Below are positions 1-8,916 of a stretch of DNA of 64,000 bases, in pieces. The notes under the pieces were generated by a model that was not told the origin of the DNA, ran no database searches, and saw nothing but the letters and a program-made list of their open reading frames with translations. The stretch is from Morococcus cerebrosus. Its GTDB lineage: Bacteria > Pseudomonadota > Gammaproteobacteria > Burkholderiales > Neisseriaceae. The stretch's first letter is position 1, and each line of letters begins with the position of its first letter. The stretch spans positions 1 through 64,000 of the forward strand of contig NZ_CP094242.1 of the NCBI RefSeq assembly GCF_022749515.1. The letters are read 5' to 3'. A program made the translations under genes and the position numbers.

Positions 1-261
1 TACCAACACACCAAAATAGCCAAAGCCTTGAAGGCGAAAACCTATTTTTGCCGCCCTTACCATTCTTGGGAGAAAGGGCTGAATGAGAACACCAATGGAC
101 TCATCCGGCAATATTTCCCCAAACAAACCGATTTCCGAAACATCAGCGATCGGGAGATACGCAGGGTTCAAGATGAGTTGAACCACCGGCCGAGAAAAAC
201 ACTTGGCTACGAAACGCCAAGTGTTTTATTCTTAAATCTGTTCCAACCACTGGTACCCTAG
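1..261 (+). CDS. IS30-family transposase, C-terminal part
   Basis: The last 86 codons of an IS1655-like transposase, reading from YQHTKIAKAL to the stop at 259-261. It carries the last catalytic Glu region (SWEKGLNENTNG), the third acidic residue of the DDE integrase fold. It has QYFPKQ where the copy at 36682 has QYFLKQ, so it matches the copy at 38021 better. The N-terminal part lies left of the window. Confidence 0.9.
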   Translation, partial: YQHTKIAKALKAKTYFCRPYHSWEKGLNENTNGLIRQYFPKQTDFRNISDREIRRVQDELNHRPRKTLGYETPSVLFLNLFQPLVP

Positions 262-287
262 TGTTGCACTTGAAATCCGAATCCAAG
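1..287 (+). mobile_element. IS1655-like element (IS30 family), right end only
   Basis: The right-hand 287 bp of an insertion sequence cut by the window edge. It matches the last 287 bp of the complete copy at 36594-37673 apart from a few bases. It ends in the same AATCCAAG terminus and is followed by GTC (288-290), the trinucleotide duplicated at the other copies. The insertion point is inside a DUS, of which GTCGTCTGAA remains on the right. Confidence 0.9.
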
Positions 288-907
288 GTCGTCTGAAACC
301 TGAATCGGGTTTTCAGACGATCATTTATGCAATGAAAGTTGGCTTGGGAAAACTCAAGTAACGTGGGCTTTGCCTGTGAATTTGCCGTTTGCCAATCTAA
401 ATCCGTTAGCTGTACCTGTTATTTATATCGTGGGCAAAGCCCACGCTACGGATGGCTGTCAGACCGCTTGTCCCTTCCCCAGCTGGCGGGGGAAGGTTAG
501 GATGGGGGTGGCTTTGTGGGTTTGGGCAAAATCGAATTTGTGTAGCCCATAGAGCCACCCTCTCCCCAGCCCTCTCCTGCCGGACGGGAGAGGGGGCGTG
601 TTGCAGGTAAAAAAGAGATCGTCTGAAAACTTTGAGATTTGAGTTTTAGAAAAACTTGTTCATGCTCATTTTCAGACGACCTCGTTTATTCAATCAAAAC
701 AGGTTTGGGATAACCGAAGTAGCGTGGGCTTTGCCCACGAAATCTGCTGTTTAACTATCTGAATTAGGTGGTTGTCTTTTCATTTCTATCAAATTTGCTT
801 TCATCTCGTGGGCAAAGCCCACGCTACGGGAGAGGGGCAGGTTGAGGGTACAAATTAAGGTCGTCTGAAAATTTTCAGACGACCTTGTTTTATATAAACC
901 AACGCGT
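288..907. repeat. Gene-free repeat block between the IS and mutS
   Basis: No gene is visible. The block is built of nested repeats. A DUS inverted pair lies at 287-322 and another at 856-886. GTGGGCTTTGCCCAC palindromes lie near 363, 430, 724 and 808. CTCTCCC-type inverted repeats lie at 470-600. The part from about 360 to 828 is a diverged copy of 48002-48467 with the sub-repeats in the same order, so it is one composite dispersed repeat. Confidence 0.8.
856..886 (-). terminator. DUS inverted-repeat terminator of mutS
   Basis: Two facing DUS copies, AAGGTCGTCTGAAA and its complement, form a hairpin about 20 bp behind the mutS stop codon. Paired DUS acting as transcription terminators are well known in Neisseria. 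Confidence 0.75.
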
Positions 908-3541
908 TTATTCTCCGCCTTCAACACCTTCAACAATCTGTTTGAGGCGGTACAGTGCGTCTAGGGCTTCACGGGGGGTGAGGTCGTCGGGGCGGATTTG
1001 GTTTAGGGCTTCGGCGAGTGCGTGGTGGGCGGGGTTGGTTTCTTGGCTTGCGGCGGTTTGGGGGTCGATGTCCGCCGTTTCGTTGGGGCTAAACCCGCTG
1101 TATTCGTTTTCAGACGACAGGGTGCTGAAGATGTCCAACTGCGGGCGGACGGCGGCGGCTTGGGCTTCGAGTTCGTCCAGATGTTTTTGGGCGGCTTTGA
1201 GGGCGCGGTTGGGCAGGCCGGCGAGTTTGGCGACGGCGATGCCGTAGCTTTTGCTGGCGGGGCCGGGTTCGATATGGTGGAGAAAGACGATGTCTTGTCC
1301 TTGTTCGAGTGCGGAGAGGTGCATGTTGACTGCGGTTGCGTGGGCTTCGGGCAGTTTGGTCAGCTCGAAATAGTGGGTGGCGAAGAGGCTGAAGGATTTG
1401 TTTTTTTGCAGCAGGTGTTCGGCAATGGCGTGCGCGAGGGCGAGGCCGTCGAAGGTGGAGGTGCCGCGTCCGACTTCGTCCATGAGGACGAGGGATTGGT
1501 CGGTGGCGTGGTGGAGGATGTAGGCGGTTTCGCTCATTTCGACCATGAAGGTGGAGCGGTTGGAGGCGAGGTCGTCGGAGGCGCCGATGCGGGTGAAGAT
1601 TTGGTCGATGGGTCCGATTTGGGCGGCATCGGCGGGGACGAAGCTGCCGGTGTGCGCCATGAGGACGATGTGGGCGACTTGGCGCATGTAGGTGGATTTG
1701 CCGCCCATGTTGGGGCCGGTCAGGAGCATGAGGCGGTGTTTGTGGTCGAGGCGGGTGTGATTGGCGGTGAAATGGCGCACTTGCTGCTCGACGACGGGAT
1801 GGCGGCCGTTTTCGATATGGATGACGGGGTAGTCGGCGAACTCGGGGCAGACGAAGCTGCGTTCGGCGGCGGTGGCGGCGAAGGTGGAGAGTACGTCGAG
1901 GGCGGCGGCTGCTTTGGCGGCTTTTTGAAGCTGGGGAAGGGTCGTCTGAATGTCTTTGAGGAGGGCTTCAAACAGGCGTTTTTCCAATGCCAATGCTTGC
2001 TCTTGCGCGGTCAGGACTTTGTCTTCGAAGGTTTTGAGTTCGGGGGTGATGAAGCGTTCGGCGTTTTTTAGGGTCTGGCGGCGTTGGTAGTCGGCGGGGG
2101 CTTGTTCGGCTTGGACTTTGGATAGCTCGATGTAGAAGCCGTGGACGCGGTTGAACTCGACTTTGAGGGTGGAGAGGCCGGTGCGTTCGCGTTCACGCGC
2201 TTCGAGGTCGAGCAGGAATTCGTCGCCGTGGTTTTGGATGTGGCGCAACTCGTCGAGTTCTGTGGAATAGCCTTGGTTGATGACGCCGCCGTCTTTGAGC
2301 CAGACGGCAGGTTCGGGCATCACGGCAGCTTTGAGGGTTTCGGCGACGGGCAGGGTTTCGGGGAAAACGGCTTTGAGGGTTTCTAAGAGACTGCTGCCCT
2401 CGGCGGACCATTCGATTTCGGACAGGGCAAACAGGCTGTCGCGCAGGGCGGCGAGGTCGCGCGGGCGGGCGTTGCCGACGGCGATGCGGGCGGCGATGCG
2501 TTCGATGTCCGCGATGTTTTTCAGACGACCTTGCAGGGTTTCGTATTGCGAACCCAGCGCGGCAACGGCTTCTTGGCGGGCGCGGATGTGGGCGCGGCTG
2601 CGCAGGGGGTGGTGCAGCCAGAGTGCCAGAAGGCGGCTGCCCATATGGGTGGCGCAGCCATCGAGTATGGAAAACAGGGTCGGCGATTTTTTGCCGGAGA
2701 GGGTTTGCGTGATTTCGAGATTGCGGCGCGTGGCGGCGTCCATGCCGATATATTGGCTGTCGGTTTCGAGCGAAATGCCATCTAAGTGTTGCGGCATCAG
2801 GTTTTGCGTCAGGCGGATGTAGTTCAGCAGCGCGCCCGCCGCACCGACGGCGGCTTCGTGTTCCTTGCCGTCCAAACCGAAGCCGTGCAAGTCTTGGCAG
2901 CCAAAGTATTCGGTCAACAATTTCGCGCCCGCGTCGGCGGCAAACTGCCATGAGTTCAGGCGCGTGATGTTGGCAGAGGTCGTCTGAAAACCACTAGGCA
3001 GGCTTTTGCCTTCGGGCAACAGGATTTCCGCCGCCTGCAAACGCGCCAGCTCGTCGGCGAGTTTGTCCACCGTCGTCAGCTTGGTTTTGAATTCGCCGCT
3101 TTGCAAAGATGCCCACGCGATGGCGATGTGTTTTTTATCCGCGTTCACCGCCACAATGCGGTTGGTTTCCTTGTCTTCCAAAAACGCCGCGTCGGTCAGC
3201 GTGCCGGGCGTAACGATGCGCACGACTTTGCGCTCCACCGGCCCTTTGCCCGCGCCGACTTCGCCCACCTGCTCGCACACTGCCACGCTTTTGCCCATCT
3301 TCACCAGCCGCGCCAGATACTGCTCCGCCGCGTGAAACGGCACGCCCGCCATCTTAATCGGCACGCCGTCCATCTGCCCGCGCGTGGTCAGGGTGATGTC
3401 CAACAGCTTCGCCGCTTCCACCGCGTCATCCAAAAACAGCTCGTAAAAATCGCCCATGCGGTAAAACACCAGCTTGTCGGCGTGCTGCGATTTGATGGCG
3501 AGATACTGCTGCATCATCGGGGAAACGGCGGATTTGCTCAT
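908..3541 (-). CDS. mutS: DNA mismatch repair ATPase MutS
   Basis: Recognises base mismatches and small loops and recruits MutL during replication repair. The 877-residue product has the usual MutS length and order. The N-terminal mismatch-binding domain has the Phe-Tyr-Glu contact motif at about residues 32-34 (GDFYELF). Connector, core and clamp domains follow, then the C-terminal ABC-type ATPase with Walker [10 protein letters not shown] and the [12 protein letters not shown] signature. An upstream in-frame TTG would add five residues. The ATG at 3541 is preferred because AAGG lies at ribosome-binding distance. The tail encodes DUS-type peptides (e.g. STLSSENEY from a DUS). It stands alone, with DUS hairpins on both sides. 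In Neisseria, loss of mutS raises phase-variation rates, which is relevant to the C tract at 5341. Confidence 0.97.
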   Translation of the reverse strand: MSKSAVSPMMQQYLAIKSQHADKLVFYRMGDFYELFLDDAVEAAKLLDITLTTRGQMDGVPIKMAGVPFHAAEQYLARLVKMGKSVAVCEQVGEVGAGKGPVERKVVRIVTPGTLTDAAFLEDKETNRIVAVNADKKHIAIAWASLQSGEFKTKLTTVDKLADELARLQAAEILLPEGKSLPSGFQTTSANITRLNSWQFAADAGAKLLTEYFGCQDLHGFGLDGKEHEAAVGAAGALLNYIRLTQNLMPQHLDGISLETDSQYIGMDAATRRNLEITQTLSGKKSPTLFSILDGCATHMGSRLLALWLHHPLRSRAHIRARQEAVAALGSQYETLQGRLKNIADIERIAARIAVGNARPRDLAALRDSLFALSEIEWSAEGSSLLETLKAVFPETLPVAETLKAAVMPEPAVWLKDGGVINQGYSTELDELRHIQNHGDEFLLDLEARERERTGLSTLKVEFNRVHGFYIELSKVQAEQAPADYQRRQTLKNAERFITPELKTFEDKVLTAQEQALALEKRLFEALLKDIQTTLPQLQKAAKAAAALDVLSTFAATAAERSFVCPEFADYPVIHIENGRHPVVEQQVRHFTANHTRLDHKHRLMLLTGPNMGGKSTYMRQVAHIVLMAHTGSFVPADAAQIGPIDQIFTRIGASDDLASNRSTFMVEMSETAYILHHATDQSLVLMDEVGRGTSTFDGLALAHAIAEHLLQKNKSFSLFATHYFELTKLPEAHATAVNMHLSALEQGQDIVFLHHIEPGPASKSYGIAVAKLAGLPNRALKAAQKHLDELEAQAAAVRPQLDIFSTLSSENEYSGFSPNETADIDPQTAASQETNPAHHALAEALNQIRPDDLTPREALDALYRLKQIVEGVEGGE

Positions 3542-3578
3542 GGGAATGCCTTGCAAAACGGAAAAGCCTTATTGTAGC

Positions 3579-3624
3579 AAAAGGTCGTCTGAAACCATAA
3601 AACAAGGTTTCAGACGACCTTTTG
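3579..3624 (-). terminator. DUS inverted-repeat terminator behind the effector-like gene
   Basis: An AAAGGTCGTCTGAAA arm and its complement form a hairpin 15 bp downstream of the stop at 3639. It also separates the operon from mutS. Confidence 0.7.
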
Positions 3625-3638
3625 CTACCTTCGTTACA

Positions 3639-4739
3639 TCAGGATAAAACCATCCCGCGCGATTGGGATTGCGCCAACTGCCTTTGTTGCGTTTCATATT
3701 CAAACTGTTGTTCCGTTTGCTTACTTTGAGCCACGCTCTCTGCAACCGGGGTCTGTGCTGCTATATGTGGATCCACAATGGCAACGTCTAATTTCAGTGT
3801 ATCATGGATAACGTGGAGTTTGCCGTCCATTTTGCCAATAATGTCTGCATCGACCATTTTCTTTTTGTGCATGGAGGCAGTAATGAAGGCTGCGGTATTT
3901 TCGAACTCCGTGGAAGACTGGGCAATGTTTTCCCTTTGGTTGAATTCGGTAAGCAGGGTTCTGGCTTTTTCATGTAAAGCTTGCAACTCGGGAGTAAAGC
4001 CGTCTATTGCCTGTGCGTATTGATACGGCTGTTCGCGTTTATTTTCGCTCATAAAAAATGGCCTAATAATGGAAATGTTGCGTACCCATTCTTGTGCCAA
4101 CTGTTTATCGATTTCACTAACTTTATGCTTGGTATTTATCGCAAAATTGGAAGTTTGATACTCATGGTCAGAAATTACGCTACCACCTCGGTTTTTATAG
4201 TAATAGCCGTCAGAATAGTCCGATACTTTCGTTGATAAATCGTTACTAACCGCCAAAGCGTCCACATAATCACCTTGCGTTTTCATAATACGCTGCCAAG
4301 CTGCTTCTTGAGCGTGTTTACCTCCTTCGTAATTTCCAATCAACCGCATAGGTACTTCTAGAGTCCAGTTGTTTAAGCTCAAACTATGTTTTTTAAATAC
4401 CTCTCCGTGAAATTTCCGGGCTTGCTCAAAACTAATATCTGAACGATTCTCTCCTTTTTTAATATTTTGTTCTAAAGCGTCCAAATAACCTTTAGCCATA
4501 TCAACACGTATGCCATTCAGCTCTTCCTTACTAAACTGTTTACCCGAAGTATTCTTCATAAACAAAATAGCAGCTCTTCCTGTAACTGTATCGGCGGCAG
4601 CAACACCTTTTGCCCAGCCTGCGTAATCGTATCCCTTATCCAATAGTTCGGTATAGACTTTGACCACACCGGTAATACCATTCTGATTAATTTGTTTCCT
4701 ATATCGGTCAATATCTTGTGAAGAAAGAACTGCACGCAT
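3639..4739 (-). CDS. Putative antibacterial effector with XVIPCD-like C-terminus
   Basis: 366 residues, no signal peptide and no membrane segment, so probably cytoplasmic or exported by a dedicated machine. The N-terminal half (1-165) is a helical domain with conserved-looking YDYAGWAKGVAAAD and NNWTLEVPMRLIG segments. The last ~85 residues (279-366) contain a DGKLHVI strand, a VDPHIAAQTPVAESVAQS segment and a Gln-rich tail. That layout resembles XVIPCD, the C-terminal signal of effectors of bacteria-killing type IV secretion systems of Xanthomonas type. The start codon is two bases after the stop of the upstream lipoprotein gene, so the pair is probably translationally coupled. A predicted periplasmic lipoprotein directly upstream is what an effector/immunity pair would show. 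The enzymatic activity is not recognisable. The effector reading is inference from gene order and C-terminal pattern. Confidence 0.5.
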   Translation of the reverse strand: MRAVLSSQDIDRYRKQINQNGITGVVKVYTELLDKGYDYAGWAKGVAAADTVTGRAAILFMKNTSGKQFSKEELNGIRVDMAKGYLDALEQNIKKGENRSDISFEQARKFHGEVFKKHSLSLNNWTLEVPMRLIGNYEGGKHAQEAAWQRIMKTQGDYVDALAVSNDLSTKVSDYSDGYYYKNRGGSVISDHEYQTSNFAINTKHKVSEIDKQLAQEWVRNISIIRPFFMSENKREQPYQYAQAIDGFTPELQALHEKARTLLTEFNQRENIAQSSTEFENTAAFITASMHKKKMVDADIIGKMDGKLHVIHDTLKLDVAIVDPHIAAQTPVAESVAQSKQTEQQFEYETQQRQLAQSQSRGMVLS

Positions 4740-4741
4740 GA

Positions 4742-5638
4742 TTATTTACTCCTATTGCTTGATGATTGAATGTTAACTGGATCATTTTCTGCCGTGTGTG
4801 TAAATCCAAGGATTATGTCTGCTGACTGTTTTTCCAGTTTTTGCCAGTCATATAACCTTTGACGGCTGTAAAGTAAATCTATTGTAACTTGGATACCGTT
4901 CATCAATTTGAAGCGATGGCGACATGGGGGATTAGGTACATCTTTGTTAGAGCACTTGATATAGCTTCGGACATGACCGCTTTTATCTCTTGCGATAAAC
5001 AAATCATCAGATTCAAAGTTTTCAAAACGGTACGGTTTACCGGTTTTTGGATCGGTACCAGGAACGATATACCGTTGCAATCCATATAGGGTTTCTGAAA
5101 TTTTGACATAATGGTAAGACGGCAGCTCAGGTTTCTTTTCCAAATCCCTATTTAAAAACGTATCTAAAAAATCAGGACGATTCATAATCTCATTGTTACT
5201 CTCTATTCCAACTAACACCCAAGGCGAAGCAGGCTGATTTTCTTCTTCGTAGAAATCTCCGTCATTACGGGTATCCCTAATCTTTCCCGTATTATGGTTC
5301 ATATAAAACCCCATAGATGTAATTTTAGAATCGTAGGTGCGGGGGGGGGCTTGGTAGTCTCCCCATTCTTTGGCAAACGGTGAGGGGGTATCTGCATACA
5401 TCACATCCTGCACTGTATAATCCACCATGTGGACACGTGCACCACCCAAAGTGCCGATAATATCAGGAGCATCATAAACCGGTGGTAATGCACCTCTAAC
5501 TTTGTAATTGGGAGGTAGAGGGTTGATTTTACTTTTTTCTTTCGGATATTTGGATGGCTGCGGGCAAGCAGACAGTGAAATAACGGAAAACAAAAGAAGA
5601 AGCTGGAAAATTAAGCGGTTCATCTGGATAAGGGTCAT
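4742..5638 (-). CDS. Lipoprotein, candidate immunity partner, with 9-C tract
   Basis: 298 residues with a lipoprotein signal: a hydrophobic stretch, then lipobox LSAC with Cys25, then a Pro/Lys-rich linker. No family recognised. The ATG at 5638 has AAGGAAA upstream; a second ATG five codons in would also leave a signal peptide. A run of nine C on the coding strand (5341-5349) encodes Ala97-Pro-Pro-Arg. A one-base slip would truncate the protein near residue 100 and uncouple the downstream gene. Paired with the effector-like gene it could be a periplasmic inhibitor; that role is inferred from position only. No homology was checked. Confidence 0.6.
   Translation of the reverse strand: MTLIQMNRLIFQLLLLFSVISLSACPQPSKYPKEKSKINPLPPNYKVRGALPPVYDAPDIIGTLGGARVHMVDYTVQDVMYADTPSPFAKEWGDYQAPPRTYDSKITSMGFYMNHNTGKIRDTRNDGDFYEEENQPASPWVLVGIESNNEIMNRPDFLDTFLNRDLEKKPELPSYHYVKISETLYGLQRYIVPGTDPKTGKPYRFENFESDDLFIARDKSGHVRSYIKCSNKDVPNPPCRHRFKLMNGIQVTIDLLYSRQRLYDWQKLEKQSADIILGFTHTAENDPVNIQSSSNRSK
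5341..5349 (-). repeat. Homopolymeric C(9) tract in coding sequence
   Basis: Nine G on the + strand, nine C in the lipoprotein reading frame. Tracts of this length in Neisseria genes are typical slipped-strand phase-variation sites. In this sequence the frame is ON. Confidence 0.8.
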
Positions 5639-5965
5639 GTTTGTTTCCTTATAGATAGAGGGGTAAATAAAAAGTCGTCTGAAAAATAGTCATAAACAGC
5701 TTTTTGTCCTTTCAAAGCTTACCTAAGAATGCTAAAAAGATGATTCAAAAAATAGGATATTTTTCTTCAAAGCGCACAACAGAGTTTGAATTTTACTGAT
5801 GCCAACCGCGCCTAATCAAGTTAACAGCACATCATGATAATTAGTTGAGTAGCTTGCCCTGCATATTATTTCCTTATACTATAAACGGCAGCCAATCAAA
5901 GGTCGTCTGAAACCTTGTTTTAGAGTTTCAGACGACCTTTTTGCCTTTACTTCAATCCAATGATT
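5639..5965. other. Intergenic region upstream of the lipoprotein gene
   Basis: No gene seen. It holds a single DUS at about 5673-5684, AT-rich sequence likely to contain the promoter of the lipoprotein/effector operon (minus strand), and a DUS inverted pair at 5898-5940 that probably terminates ftsX transcription. Confidence 0.6.
5898..5940 (-). terminator. DUS inverted-repeat terminator of ftsEX
   Basis: Facing DUS arms (AAAGGTCGTCTGAAA and complement) lie 26 bp downstream of the ftsX stop codon, with a run of T just outside. Confidence 0.7.
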
Positions 5966-6883
5966 TTATTTCTTTGCCCTAAAGCCCAGCAGATGCTGCG
6001 TGGTGGCAAGCCATGCTCCGAAGACGCCTAGGGCGATGACGAAGCCAAACACCAGCGAAACTTCGCTGAAATAGAAGAAACGCCAGCCGATGTTAAGCCC
6101 GTAGGGTTTGAAGATGGCATCTACCAACGGGCGCACGGCGGAGAGCAGCCAGCCGCACAGTCCCAAGCTGACGGCGGCGGAGAAGATACTCTGCCACATG
6201 GCTTGATAGAGGAAGGGGCGGCGGATGAACGATGCGGGCGCACCGAGCAGCTTGGTGATTTCAATTTCTTCTTTGCGGCTGAGGATTTGCAGACGGATGG
6301 TGTTGTGCGCGACAAGGACGAACGCCATACCCAGCGTCAGTGAAAGAAACCATAAAATTTTGCGGATGAACTCGTTGATTTGATACAGCGTTTGCACCCA
6401 TTCGGTGTCCATGGTGGCGGATTCGACCATGGGTAGCTTGATCATATCCTGATAAATCGCCTGCATTTGTGCGGGCGGCGTAGCGGGATCGGGCGTTACG
6501 ATAAATGCGTCGGGCAAGGGGTTGCCGTCGAGCATGGAAACGAGGTTTTGGTCGAGGTTGGATTGCAGCTCTTCCAAGCCTTCCTGCTTGCTGATGAAAC
6601 GGATTTTGTTGAGGCGGGCATCGCGTTCCAACAGGTTGCGGACAGTATCGCTGTCGGCTTTGGAAGCGTCGGTTTCCATATAGAGCGTGATTTGCGGCGA
6701 CTCGTTGAGCTTGCCTAAAACGCTTTGTCCGCTTTGGATGCCTAAATACATGAAAAGCGGCAGGGTCATGGCAACGGCGAGCATCAGGAGGGTGAGCAGC
6801 GTGCCGACGGGTTGGCGCAGGAGCTGTTTGAGCGCAGTGCGCGCGGATTCGACGTGCAGCGAGACGTAGTGGATGATGCTCAT
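5966..6883 (-). CDS. ftsX: Cell division membrane protein FtsX
   Basis: Membrane partner of FtsE in the divisome. The FtsEX complex controls peptidoglycan hydrolases and supports constriction. 305 residues, with a short cytoplasmic N-terminus, one membrane segment at about 25-48, a large periplasmic loop (about 50-170), then three further membrane segments. That is the standard FtsX topology. Its ATG overlaps the TGA of ftsE in an ATGA arrangement, showing tight coupling. It lies in its normal operon order, ftsE-ftsX. Confidence 0.95.
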   Translation of the reverse strand: MSIIHYVSLHVESARTALKQLLRQPVGTLLTLLMLAVAMTLPLFMYLGIQSGQSVLGKLNESPQITLYMETDASKADSDTVRNLLERDARLNKIRFISKQEGLEELQSNLDQNLVSMLDGNPLPDAFIVTPDPATPPAQMQAIYQDMIKLPMVESATMDTEWVQTLYQINEFIRKILWFLSLTLGMAFVLVAHNTIRLQILSRKEEIEITKLLGAPASFIRRPFLYQAMWQSIFSAAVSLGLCGWLLSAVRPLVDAIFKPYGLNIGWRFFYFSEVSLVFGFVIALGVFGAWLATTQHLLGFRAKK

Positions 6884-7530
6884 GCGAGTCGTCCTTTCGA
6901 GAGGCGCAGGATGCGGTGGCCGTAGTCTGCCATGAGGGTTTCGTCATGGGCGGCGACGATGACGGTGGTTCCTGCTTCGTGGAAGGTTTTGAACAATTCC
7001 ATGATGTCGAGCGCGTAGGCGCGGTCGAGGTTGGCGGAGGGTTCGTCGGCAATCAGGAGGCTGGGTTGGTGGACGACGGCGCGGGCGATACACAAGCGTT
7101 GCTGTTCTCCGCCTGAGAGTGTTACGGGATCGTCCAATTCGCGGCCTTTCAAGCCGACTTTTTCAATGGCGATGCGGGCGCGTTCTTCGGCTTTGCGCGG
7201 CTGATAACCGATAATCCGCAGCGGTAGGATGACGTTTTGCAGGACGTTGCGGTCATAGAGGATTTTGTGGTCTTGGAACACGATGCCGATATGTTGGCGC
7301 ATGAAGCCGATTTGGTTGTCGCTCAATTCGCCCAAGTCTTGGTTGTTGAACCACACTTTGCCTTTGCTGGGTTTGGTAATACCGGAAATCAGCTTGAGGA
7401 TGGTGGACTTGCCGGAGCCGGAATGGCCGGCGATAAATATCATTTCGCCTTTTTTGATTTGGAAGCTGACGTTTTTCAGGGCTTCAAAACCGCCGGGATA
7501 GGTTTTGGAAACTTGCTCGAAACGGATCAT
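6880..7530 (-). CDS. ftsE: Cell division ATP-binding protein FtsE
   Basis: ABC-type ATPase of the FtsEX complex on the inner face of the cytoplasmic membrane. 216 residues, typical for FtsE. Walker A is GHSGSGKST (35-43), followed by the LSGGEQQR signature and Walker B LLIADEP. An in-frame extension of 13 codons exists upstream. The ATG at 7530 is preferred because AGGAATACC precedes it and the protein then starts MIRFEQVSKTYPGG as in other FtsE. A perfect DnaA-box 9-mer lies 32 bp upstream of this start. Confidence 0.96.
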   Translation of the reverse strand: MIRFEQVSKTYPGGFEALKNVSFQIKKGEMIFIAGHSGSGKSTILKLISGITKPSKGKVWFNNQDLGELSDNQIGFMRQHIGIVFQDHKILYDRNVLQNVILPLRIIGYQPRKAEERARIAIEKVGLKGRELDDPVTLSGGEQQRLCIARAVVHQPSLLIADEPSANLDRAYALDIMELFKTFHEAGTTVIVAAHDETLMADYGHRILRLSKGRLA

Positions 7531-7863
7531 AAGGTATTCCTGGAAAGGGGTCAGAACAAACTTATCCACAGCTAATCCACAAAAGGATGCGCTATCGGAG
7601 ATAGGTCGTCTGAAAAATAGGATATGTGCCGAATTATAAAGATTTCGGCGTTTTTTTGATAGTTTGCTCAGATATGGACGGCGGTAGGCAAAGCGTCGGA
7701 CTGACGGCTTTACAACACAATATTACAAGTGTGATTGTCGCGTTTGCAAAATGCTTAAATACTTATCCACATGTCGAAAAGTCGTCTGAAAAGGATTTCG
7801 GCGTTTCAATCAAACCCGCCGTATCCGTTTTCAGACGACCTTCCACATCGGTTTCAGCCCGAC
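7531..7863. other. Intergenic region upstream of ftsE with two DnaA-box 9-mers
   Basis: No gene seen. TTATCCACA occurs perfectly at 7562-7570 and 7763-7771 on the same strand. A single DUS lies at about 7603-7614 and an inverted DUS pair at 7781-7842 follows the thioredoxin gene. The ftsE promoter must lie here on the minus strand. Confidence 0.65.
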
Positions 7864-8346
7864 TTATTTACATTTCTCTTTAGCCGCATTGACGGCGGCG
7901 GTCAGGCTTTTTTCGTTGACTTCGCCGGTGATGGTTTGTTTGTAGCCGCATTTCGGGGCTTCGACGACGGTGAACGGCAATACGCCGACGTTGTTACCGT
8001 AAGACTTCATGAAATTGCGGCTGTCCGCGCCGGTATAACGCCAAACATGATAGCTGACGGGGGTTTGTTTCAAGAATCTGCCGATGTTGTCGGAAGTATC
8101 CAACGCGATACCGACCATATCGACGCTGCCTTTTTTCTGCGCTTTGTACCAAGCGGACATGGCGGGCATTTCCTTACGGCACGGGCCGCACCAAGTCGCC
8201 CACAGGTTCACCACGCGCACGGGGGCTTTAAGCGATTGCAGGCTTTGCGGCTTGTTGTCGTTCCAGCCTGCCAGCGGGTCGGCGGCAAACGCAGGGGCAG
8301 ACAGGGCGGCAGTCATCAAAACAGAGGCAAGCAATAATTTTTTCAT
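7864..8346 (-). CDS. Periplasmic thioredoxin-family (TlpA/ResA-like) protein
   Basis: Thiol-disulfide oxidoreductase expected in the periplasm. 160 residues from the ATG at 8346, with signal peptide ending ...SAPAFA-A, then a thioredoxin fold with the active site WCGPC (Cys53, Cys56). A conserved cis-Pro region follows (VLPFTVVEAP). Two more cysteines (in APKCGYK and the C-terminal KEKCK) could form a structural disulfide. Two further in-frame ATGs lie just upstream. The third is chosen because it starts a clean signal peptide (MKKLLLASV) and has AAGGATGGAA before it. Likely role: reducing partner in cytochrome c maturation or disulfide repair; the substrate cannot be told. Confidence 0.85.
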   Translation of the reverse strand: MKKLLLASVLMTAALSAPAFAADPLAGWNDNKPQSLQSLKAPVRVVNLWATWCGPCRKEMPAMSAWYKAQKKGSVDMVGIALDTSDNIGRFLKQTPVSYHVWRYTGADSRNFMKSYGNNVGVLPFTVVEAPKCGYKQTITGEVNEKSLTAAVNAAKEKCK

Positions 8347-8534
8347 AAGTTCCATCCTTTGCATCAATCAGATGAACGCATTGTAACCCCTTTCAGCGTG
8401 CTGTCTATGGAGAAAATGAAGATGTTGGATTTTAGCGGTAAAAAATGACGATTATTGGGTGATAAGTTGAGGAAATCGCCAAGGCAGCCGATAATAAAGC
8501 CCATCAGCAAAATCTAAAAACATTGGAGAACCCT

Positions 8535-8894
8535 ATGTCGTCTGAATTCACGCTCTACCACAATCCGCGTTGCAGCAAATCGCGCGCCGCTTTCGACCTG
8601 CTCGAAGCGCGCGGCATCAAAGTCGAAGTCGTCAAATACCTCGACACCCCGCCCGACTTGGCGACACTGAAAGACATTTTCGCTAAGCTGGGCTTGGCGT
8701 CCGTACGCGGCATGATGCGCGTCAAAGACGACTTGTACAAAGAACTCGGTTTGGACAAGCCTGACCTCGACAACCAAGCCCTGCTCGAAGCCATCGCCGC
8801 CCACCCTGCCCTGCTCGAACGCCCCATCCTGACCACACAGGACAAAGCCGCCATCGGCAGACCGCTCGAAAACATCGAAGCCCTGTTGGACTGA
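8535..8894 (+). CDS. ArsC-family (arsenate reductase-like) protein
   Basis: 119 residues, glutaredoxin-coupled ArsC fold. The N-terminus has HNPRCSKS with the single catalytic Cys13, and RPILTTQDKAAIGRP near the C-terminus fits the family. It may be an arsenate reductase or a YffB/Spx-like relative. No ars operon genes lie around it, so arsenic resistance is not supported by context. GGAG precedes the ATG at 8535. The start codon overlaps a DUS core (GTCGTCTGAA, 8537-8546), which encodes Ser-Ser-Glu. Confidence 0.85.
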   Translation: MSSEFTLYHNPRCSKSRAAFDLLEARGIKVEVVKYLDTPPDLATLKDIFAKLGLASVRGMMRVKDDLYKELGLDKPDLDNQALLEAIAAHPALLERPILTTQDKAAIGRPLENIEALLD

Positions 8895-8916
8895 AGCGCG
8901 GGAAGGCCGTCCCTAC

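Noticed and set aside
1022-2071. Long plus-strand frame opposite mutS (349 codons)
   Set aside because: Low-complexity Gly/Val/Phe translation, a shadow of the GC-skewed mutS gene.
3542-3556. TTG start of mutS five codons upstream
   Set aside because: The ATG at 3541 has better spacing to AAGG and matches the family N-terminus.
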